A DNA stretch of 64,000 nt from Bimastos eiseni (Eukaryota > Annelida > Clitellata > Crassiclitellata > Lumbricidae), in contig OY365814.1 of assembly GCA_959347315.1 (NCBI GenBank), forward strand, positions 29,711,251-29,775,250, read 5' to 3'. Below are positions 56,557 through 64,000 of the stretch, in pieces. The translations under genes were made by a program, and so were the position numbers. Under the pieces are notes generated by a model. That model did not search any database. It had not been told where the DNA came from and saw only the letters and a program-made list of their open reading frames with translations. The number at the start of each line of letters is the position of its first letter. The first letter of the stretch is position 1.

Positions 56557-56920
56557 TTCTGTTGTCAGTGGGACCAATATAATGTGCTATGTTCTCATTT
56601 CCAAACCCGTGCAGAGCAGCATTTCCATAAGTTCGTCAAGTTGTGTTAACAGTTCCGTCAAATGGCAAATGTTTTGGGTGCATTTAGAAGACTATTAGGA
56701 GTGCAAAGCTCACAAAAGCTTTTGAGTCCACCTCTTATTTGTGTGATGCATAATTTGATGTGAGTATTTTTCTAGCTTTGAAGCCTGTAGCAGAGACACA
56801 TTTATCTGCGTTTTATTGAACTGCATATATAAATTGCATATGTAACGCGGTCATTTATCGTTTTGGCGTCCCAAATTCCAACCAGCGTCCCAAATTTCGA
56901 CCACTGTTACATAACTTAGT

Positions 56921-57165
56921 AGAAGCCAGATTGATGAAAAGAATCATGCCAAAGAAGAAGCTGGATGTAATGAAAAGAATCATACATAAATAGAAGCTGG
57001 ATGTGATGAAAAAAATTATGTTTAAATGCATGGGAGCTGGATTGATGAAAAGAATTATGTTTAAATGGAAGCTGGATGTGATGAAATGAATTGTGTTTAA
57101 GTGGAAGCAGGAAGTGATGAAAACAATTGTGTTTAAATGGAAGGTTGATGGATCGATGAAAATTA
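56921..57165 (+). repeat. 37-bp minisatellite family C, locus 3 (best copy)
   Basis: About 6.5 units on the pattern GAAGCTGGATGTGATGAAAA, GAATTATGTTTAAATG. Units vary by substitutions and small indels (one CATGG insertion). The same unit occurs at 20766 (+) and 23440 (-). Confidence 0.88.
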
Positions 57166-58188
57166 TTGATGTCACAACATGCAACCATGCACAAAGTTGC
57201 CATAATCCGGAGCAATGAATTTGTGATGCTGAAACGATAAATTACCCGTAACGCTATAAGATTAGGGGCAAATGCATGATCATGTGATATCCGTGGGCAT
57301 GTTTCTCAATTTGCACAATTATTAATGTCTGAGTACTGTTTTGAAAATGTCTCTCTTTGAGGGTAACTATTAAATGAGTTCTTGCTGGTGAGATTAGTGA
57401 TTTGCAATTAGGAGCGGTTTAAATTTTCTTCTGGAAATGTGTGTAGTTTGCATGCCTCATTCAATATTATTTGTTGTGATTGTAACATCAACAGCTTGAT
57501 TAACGGTGTTTTTGTGTTGGGGAAGCAAATGAAGAAGAAAATTCAAAGCGTTGAAGAAAAGTAACGGTATATTCTGACATGCTAGACAAGTGGTTGTCTG
57601 CTGGGCGTCCAACAGCTCAATTAAAAATAAAACAATGCCAACTCAATTCATGAGCAATGAGTAGAGTTATTTACATCTTTCAGTCAATGTTGCTAGACAC
57701 GATTCTGTCGAATTAATTACCATTATTGCTTTATTTCCCAACATTATTGATTACAATTATTGCTTTTGTTTACTTAAATGTTGGACTGGTGAATTGCATT
57801 AGTTTGCAAGCAGATGGAATGCTTTGTAAAAGGTTCTGTCACTACAGAAGGGTTGAAAACCATTGCACTATGGTATGTGTACAGTACAGGTAGTTTGTAG
57901 TTACTAAGCTCTTTAACATTAAAGCAATCATTGGGTTAAGAAAATGTGTTCAATTAGTTCTGGAACTGAATCACCCCAGGTTCTTGCCTACTTGTGCTGT
58001 GAATCCACGGATAACTAATGCCACCACCGAGTGAATGGAAGGACTAGTCAACCAAATGGGTGGGGCCACTAGGGGGGGAGCAGGTATCAATTTAGCTTCC
58101 TACTGCTCTTCATGCCAGTGTGTTATTCGTTACTCTACAGACTCCCAACCATGAATGTAGTTTTAATGCTTCTGGTGGTTCTCCTATT
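57166..58188. other. gene-free stretch
   Basis: Nothing recognised. Confidence 0.5.
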
Positions 58189-58259
58189 TTAACCCTTTAA
58201 TGACTAGTGCATAGTAAAACGTAAGGCATAATCAATAACGCTGGTCGTCAACGGGTTAA
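58189..58259. mobile_element. 71-bp TTAA-flanked MITE, copy 1
   Basis: Starts TTAACCCTTTAATGACTAG and ends, on the other strand, TTAACCCGTTGACGACCAG, so about 16 of 21 terminal bases match. TTAA followed by CCC is the signature of piggyBac-type ends. The internal GCATAGTAAAACGTAAGGCA recurs in copy 2. No coding capacity. Confidence 0.7.
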
Positions 58260-60442
58260 GGTTTATATTTACTTCCTACATCCTGGTTTTTTCCAAATGA
58301 TTTGACTTTGCCTTTTGTAATGTTGGCCCTGATATAAACATCAGTTTGCTTTTTAAAGTCTTGGCTAATATTTGTTCCTGGTTTATCATCCTACATTTGG
58401 CCCTTATGCTGTAGTAATTAATTGCGGGCGATGGTCGTTTTTGAATTCATTACAGATCGTGTTTCCTCTCAATGGCTAAATTGCTACAGTATTTCTTTTT
58501 AGTAACCATTATTTATCTACTTTTTTTATTCATATTATGAACAACCAGCTCCAGAATATCAGTTGATCATATTAAAAATAAACATGATTTTAGATTTTGT
58601 AAGAAAAGTTTTTGTCCTGTATAGTCTTACAATGAGATTTTTTACCGTGAAGGAAACTTTTTCACTGTTCACTGAAGATCTTGTTTCAACAATTATTTTA
58701 CAACTGCAATTTACAGAAATTTTTGAGTTTACAGTGAATGAGATACACTTGCAAGCTGTAAATGTTGCCATTTGTAGGCGATTGTTTTTTCAAAGCAAAC
58801 CTGTTATTTTAATTTTTTTATTTGCATTATGCCGTGGTGTCTTATATTGGCAAAGTTCATTAAAGCAGTGATTAGGTTCTTTTGCGATGACAAAACCAGG
58901 GTTAGTGGCATGGAACATTTCTGGTTGCAAACTACTGAAAGTCTGAACTAAGGTCAAGCAAGAGACCATTGAATGTGTTGGCAGCTCTGTCAGAAACTTC
59001 TGTGATTATAATTTGTTTGAAAATTTCGTTATACTTGCAAAGACGTCATAACAAGAAAAGTTAGACTTTCCTATAATAGCCATGTCTTTTCTGTATTTCC
59101 CTTTTAAGTATATATATATATATTAATCATAATTTACGATATTCTCTACGTCTATGCAAATACAGATATGCACTGCACCTGCATCATAGATTCACAAAGT
59201 ATAATTCAAATTTGGACAGACAGACGGTCACAGATACAGACAGACTTGATAGAAACTAACTGGCAGTATTCATTTAAAATATTCACATATACACATTGCA
59301 CAATTTCCACAATAAATGATTCTGGTTCTTGTTAAATTATAACCAGATTTGGGAGGCATGTGCCAACTGAATTCCAAATCCAAATGTTACCAAAAATCTC
59401 ATAAGTTGCAGACTTATTCTATACATTAAAGCCATTAATTAAGCGCAGTTTACCCCTTCAGTCACCTTTTCGCATTTTACACCATTAAAGTTCACCGACA
59501 CCGTAATCAAATCTTCCTCAAGCCTCATTCATCAGTGGGGAGATTTTTATAAATGATGCTGCTAATATTTTGCAATGTAGACAACCAGCTTCCATGTTCA
59601 AAGAAGTTGGACAAAGACTATCTAAAGCAAACTAAAGCACACTATTGATCTTGGGATAGCATAAGCTTTGAAAAATTATACAAATTTGCATGTTAAGATG
59701 TCATGAATAACAAACCAAATAAATTTTTAAGTGGTTCCACATTTACAAGGATATTTTCTATATGGATATTTTCTGTAGCCTATCATTGTAATCACACAGC
59801 AATTCGAGACATAAGCTTGCCGTTATTGAGCACCAAACTATACACTGTAATAAACAAAGTCCACGCCAGTAGCTTCGTCTGATGCGAATATATATGCAAC
59901 CTCAGAGTACAAGGAACCTCGACCTCTATGAATATATAGCAAGTCAAAATGTCAGTAATGATACCTATAATAACACAACAGTAATGATAGTTATGAAAAC
60001 GGTATACCATATGCACGCACTTACATACAGCCAGCCAGTAATCACAGCAGTCTGCACAAATATATATTGAATGGCAACTGCTCTACCTAGCACTGATCAA
60101 GCCCTCAAGTCTTAATTGGGAATTATTCTTAATTGGTAGAAATGCAACATTATAAAAAATTGTCACTCGTGACAGACCTAGTGGCAAATTCATTTGCAAT
60201 ACCTTAGCGACACATGCGGGAGGCATGGAAGATGCTTATTTTCCACTCCTTGGTACAACCGACAGCATAAAAGATCCTGAAGAAAAGAACCATTTATTTC
60301 CCCACAATAAAAATGTGCATAATCAACTTGTCCAGGGTGTTGCAATTTAGTTTTATTTAATTCTTCATCCTCAAACCTGCATTCATTATTGAGAGGTTCA
60401 AGAGTACACCAACCATGTCGCAAGATCAGCCTGATTGAAAGT
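58260..60442. other. gene-free AT-rich stretch between the two MITEs
   Basis: ORFs of 62-102 aa show no domain. A short CAGACAGAC tract is at 59216-59245. Nothing else. Confidence 0.5.
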
Positions 60443-60513
60443 TTAACCCTTTAACAACCAGTGTTATTGATCATGCCTTACGCTATACTATGCACTGATC
60501 GCTAAAGGTTTAA
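60443..60513. mobile_element. 71-bp TTAA-flanked MITE, copy 2 (inverted)
   Basis: Begins TTAACCCTTTAACAACCAG and ends AAAGGTTTAA. It aligns to the reverse complement of copy 1 over its whole length with about a dozen differences, and is also 71 bp. Confidence 0.7.
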
Positions 60514-61531
60514 GGCGTTAAGCACAAAACTAAACATACTTCACAAGACCTACATGTAATCTGGAACATAAGTTTCTCCTTGTCATTCCTCTTTTCCCCC
60601 AGATGTGGAGACCAGTCCATTCGAATCTAATCGTGTATCATCAGGCTGGGAGCCCCGCTCAGCTTTTTCACAGGAGGTGCTATATAAATAATCATTAACA
60701 ATTACAGGTTCAGGGGTGGCGATCTCAGAGGGTCAAGTCCCCCCCTACCTTTTACAGAAAGAGGACAAGTTATACGTATTTCCTACCCCTCTCATTGGGT
60801 GTCCCCAAACCTGTCAAACGAGATCGTCGCCTCAGTACAGGTTACCTCATAGTGATATCTACCTGGTGTTACATTACACACAGGCTTAAAGAGGTACTTT
60901 CCAGTGAGTCAAATGTAAAGTACACTTAAACAAACTCAATGGAAATGGATATGCACAGTTTCCGTCCACTTGTAGCAGCAGATGTATATATATAATCCAG
61001 AAATACGACCGCTCCAGCTATAAATTGACAACATTCATCAAGACCATTACAAAGCCTGGCAATGTTACGGCAATGTAAAACTGCACGATGACCAACTGCA
61101 TTATAGTCTGCGCAACCAGGGCACCACAGTAGCGACCAACTAGAAAAAGCTAACATTATGACTGCACAAAAGAAAATCAACGTTCAAACGCATGTGTTAG
61201 GCACAGCAGGCAACAAACAAACTTTAACGATTCACGTTCATAAAGCAACAAGAGATTATGTACAGAAAATTATCTATAATAAACAATCTTGAACGTTGCT
61301 CCATGAGAAAATAAACGAATATGGAAGCAAAATGCAAGCTATAGTTTGATTAAAGATTGCAGGACAGGAAGCCTTGAAAGATAAAGCTATATAACAGGCA
61401 GGGCACCCCATTTAACAACACCTTCAGATGTGTCTGCAGGCAAACGTGGTCAATTTGTGTGACATCCTGGTAATAACACAACAAAGAAATTCCTTTGTGT
61501 GTCAGATGCTCCCTGTGGATAAGCTAGCCCA
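60514..61531. other. gene-free stretch
   Basis: AGGTGCTATATAAATAATC at 60672 is a retroelement 3'-end word. CAGGGGTGGC at 60712 resembles a hAT end but has no partner. No gene. Confidence 0.45.
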
Positions 61532-61610
61532 GGGATTCCCCAAGTTTAGAGGTGCAAAATGTCATTTCAGGGGGTGCGACAAAGAGGGAAAGTACGAATC
61601 ATAAGTATGC
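61532..61610 (+). mobile_element. possible hAT-like MITE left end
   Basis: CAGGGATTCCCCAAGTTTAG resembles the CAGGGGTTCCCAAAC ends of hAT repeats. No matching right end or duplication found. Confidence 0.3.
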
Positions 61611-61678
61611 ATTGAAAATTCATTACAATTCTTGAGCTGTCTTAGGATAGGCAAAAGTAAGATTGTAAAATTTATACA

Positions 61679-61727
61679 TAATCTCAAAGCTTCTAAAGCA
61701 CCACGCACAGGGCACCAGTTTAAATTG
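61679..61727 (+). repeat. family B dispersed repeat, copy 7
   Basis: CTCAAAGCTTCTAAAGCACC, then CACAGGGCACCAGTTTAAAT. Confidence 0.75.
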
Positions 61728-62290
61728 AAGGGTTCAAATCCATCCAAAAAGGCAAAGAGCGAAACGAACAAATGCCAAAACAGCCTATTGAGGAAAAGCA
61801 TCAATGACAAGAAGAACAGGAATGAATATGACAACCTTTCCTATTCGAAATCTTTTAATTCCATGAGGAAAACCACATTCGAGTCTACGGCAAACAGTGA
61901 TTAACAAACTGCACATACATAACGCAACCAGCAATTTGTCCCACAATCAGTCGTCATGACAACAGCTACAAAAAAATCACAATTAAATTTCCATCCCGAG
62001 TCAAAATGGATAAGAATGAATTATACTGTTTACTAATTTGCTTGAAACGTCTGTACATAAGACAACTTCTTCAGAAGTCACATGAAGCACTGCCCTATAA
62101 CGAGTTCATTTTCTACAGTCGAACTAAATGTGGGGGTCCGTGTACCACACCAGCTTATATGGAATCTGTGTCAAGATGGAGAATGTAATAAGAAGTCTCC
62201 AGTGTACCCGGTTAGAATTAATTGCCTAAAACTCAACAGCTATTGGTTATGTTAAGTTTAAATGGATTCAACAGATGCTTTTCAAGTAAA
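61728..62290. other. gene-free stretch
   Basis: Nothing recognised. Confidence 0.5.
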
Positions 62291-62297
62291 GATAGTG

Positions 62298-62530
62298 CAA
62301 CAGGACGTAATGTAAAAAGGATGTATGTAAGAGGAGGGAATATAGCAGGATGTAATGTAAGGGCAGGTAACAAAAGGATATAACATCAGAGGAGGTATTT
62401 CAAGAGAGAGTGACATAGAAGGAGGTAAGGTAAGAGGATGTAACATAGGGGAGGCCATGCGAGGGGAATTAATGTAAAAATGTAAGAGGAGGTAATGTGA
62501 GGGGAGGTAATGCAATGAGAGGCAATGTAC
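62298..62530. repeat. degenerate GGATGTAATGTAAGAGGAGG repeat
   Basis: Purine-rich GAGGAGGTAATGT / AGGATGTAACAT words recur about every 20-24 bp with much variation. Confidence 0.65.
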
Positions 62531-64000
62531 TATCTCATTATTTGTCTTCATCACAACTAGTCTCTTCAGTGGCACAATTGACGAGTTTCATTGAAACCAC
62601 AGAACGCAAATGATTTTCGGCAATCCATGTCCAGTTCACTAAAGAGGAGTAACTTAATTGTCCTCAAAATGCAACAGAAGCCAAGACTACCTTTTTGCAA
62701 CTTCTTTCCATCAGTGGCCTGGACAGGCAAGCAGATGGTCAGGGAAGGCACGACTCCCTGATGAAATGACGCCAGTTTTACATGCAGCATGCTCCCTATC
62801 CCGAGGTTAAAGGTCAACATATTCATATAGCACCTTAAGTAGAACCTCAAAAGGCAAGAAATAACTGACCACCAGATGGCAGTGTTCATAAATTTCCAAC
62901 GTCCATCCACCAGGCTGTATCTCCCTCTACAATCAAAGCTCATCAGGCCCACGCCGTTCCACTTGTCAAAACTGTGATCAGTTCGACCATGTCGCCACAG
63001 TGCGACCACCTCACTGTTTAAATAAGGCCAAAAATAACGACAAAACTTCACAAGAACACGTAGAAAAAGCGAAACAATGAGGCGGCGTACTTACTGTACA
63101 TATACATTGCACTGTGATGATACGCGTGCATTTCTGGAAGACGGACGAATTCTCAAAGACTGAGCGGAATACGTCGAAATGGACACACAGCTGGACTGCG
63201 CAGAAATAATCACAATGTTATGTTAAAACACTTGAGCAGTTTCACAGACTCTGGAATTATATTCACATATCCTAATAGCAACACATCGTCGACCTAAAAC
63301 GCCTGATGCCAAGACAAAGGGTTTGAAACTAATCAACTAAACAGTGCAATGACAATAATTCTTCTAAGTGATAAACTACTAATATTTTCCTCAGTGCTAG
63401 GTTTGGCACACAATCAGTAGTAAGATTAACTAAGATATCAGCAAACTTAACTAGTTCTTTGAAATTCTAAACTTGTCGAAAATGAAATACTGTGTATTTC
63501 TCGAGTAATCAAATACAAAATGAAATCAGACAAAAGTACAACGTTGCACCATTGTGTATTAGTTTGAAGACACAGGCAAATCATATGGACTCAAGTATCG
63601 ACACATTCGTAAAAGATTTCAGCAGCTTCAAATACCTGATTTATAGGAAGTCTATGTGCATAGCCTTCTTACCAAACTTAATTTCATTCTAGTATCCTGG
63701 TTGCAACTAGTCGATACCACCGTCAGTCATCAATATCTAGATTTGCTTTGCCTCTGGAAATTATCTTCCCAACAAAATAAGAAGGGGCAATGATACCACT
63801 GAGGAGCTGTACATGTATGTGGGATCGCTGTCTCTGGTCTTGCAAGTAGATCCCAGTGGAACTGCTAACAAAGCCCTCTGATCAACGCAAGAGTGACTTG
63901 TACTAAACAGAAACCACATGCTAAGCGAAACCAATTAAACCTCTAATATTAATAAAACAGATATGATAACATAGAGATAAAGTCATTTAACAGCGGTATA
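62531..64000. other. no recognised gene to the window end
   Basis: A 161-aa - strand ORF (62566-63051) is the longest non-repetitive unassigned frame here. It has no domain I recognise, no clear splice sites and no codon signal, so I leave it uncalled. TCATATAGCACCTTAAG at 62825 resembles a retroelement 3'-end word in reverse. Confidence 0.4.

Noticed and set aside
62566..63051. 161-aa - strand ORF
   Set aside because: No recognisable domain, splice signal or codon bias; left uncalled. BLASTP or RNA-seq would settle it.

Overview
This is nuclear DNA from a multicellular animal: spliced exons, an interstitial TTAGGG array, tRNA-derived SINEs, LINE remnants, cut-and-paste transposon relics, and a very high density of microsatellites and minisatellites. 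TTAGGG is the ancestral animal telomere motif, which argues against most insects and nematodes. The FMRFamide-receptor-like GPCR exon and the style of the interspersed repeats suggest a marine invertebrate, most likely a lophotrochozoan (mollusc, annelid or brachiopod). The species cannot be fixed from the sequence alone. There is no sign of a bacterial, plasmid, phage or organelle replicon.

Only two convincing host genes are present, both on the + strand. The first is the terminal coding exon of a class A (rhodopsin-like) peptide GPCR at 9653-10339; its TM1-TM4 exons are not visible. The second is a DUSP14/18/21-like atypical dual-specificity phosphatase with its whole reading frame in one exon at 54047-54631. 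They are unrelated and lie 44 kb apart. The other ORFs of any length are read through simple repeats, in three frames at once where the unit length is not a multiple of 3.

Layout. 1-9 kb: gene-free DNA with a 20-bp minisatellite, (TAA)n tracts, three LINE C-terminal or 3' remnants, and a frameshifted retroelement pseudogene on the - strand between (ATT)n tracts. 9-16 kb: tetranucleotide tract, GPCR exon, a hAT-type MITE and tRNA-derived SINEs. 16.5-17.2 kb: an uninterrupted (GAA)n of about 230 copies. 18.7-20.0 kb: two 14-bp minisatellites and a CATA array. 20.2-20.7 kb: a 506-bp inverted-repeat element. 21-32 kb: mostly unique AT-rich DNA with short repeats. 32.7-34.8 kb: a composite satellite in which TTAGGG blocks alternate with a 28-bp unit. 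34.8-36.1 kb: a decayed pogo/Tigger-like transposon. 37-50 kb: a series of micro- and minisatellites and one 200-N assembly gap. 51.2-51.5 kb: a second hAT-type MITE with a perfect 8-bp target duplication. 52-64 kb: the phosphatase gene, a 37-bp minisatellite, and two 71-bp TTAA-flanked MITEs in opposite orientation.

The most unusual features are the TTAGGG/28-bp higher-order array, the recurrence of 14-bp periods (14, 14, 14, 14, 28 and 56 bp) in unrelated tandem arrays, a 37-bp minisatellite present at three distant loci, a ~130-bp dispersed repeat found once as a tandem dimer, and ten copies of the palindromic octamer TAGGCCTA. I found no operon-like or defence-like system. Repeat-family names are from memory and pattern recognition and need database searches.
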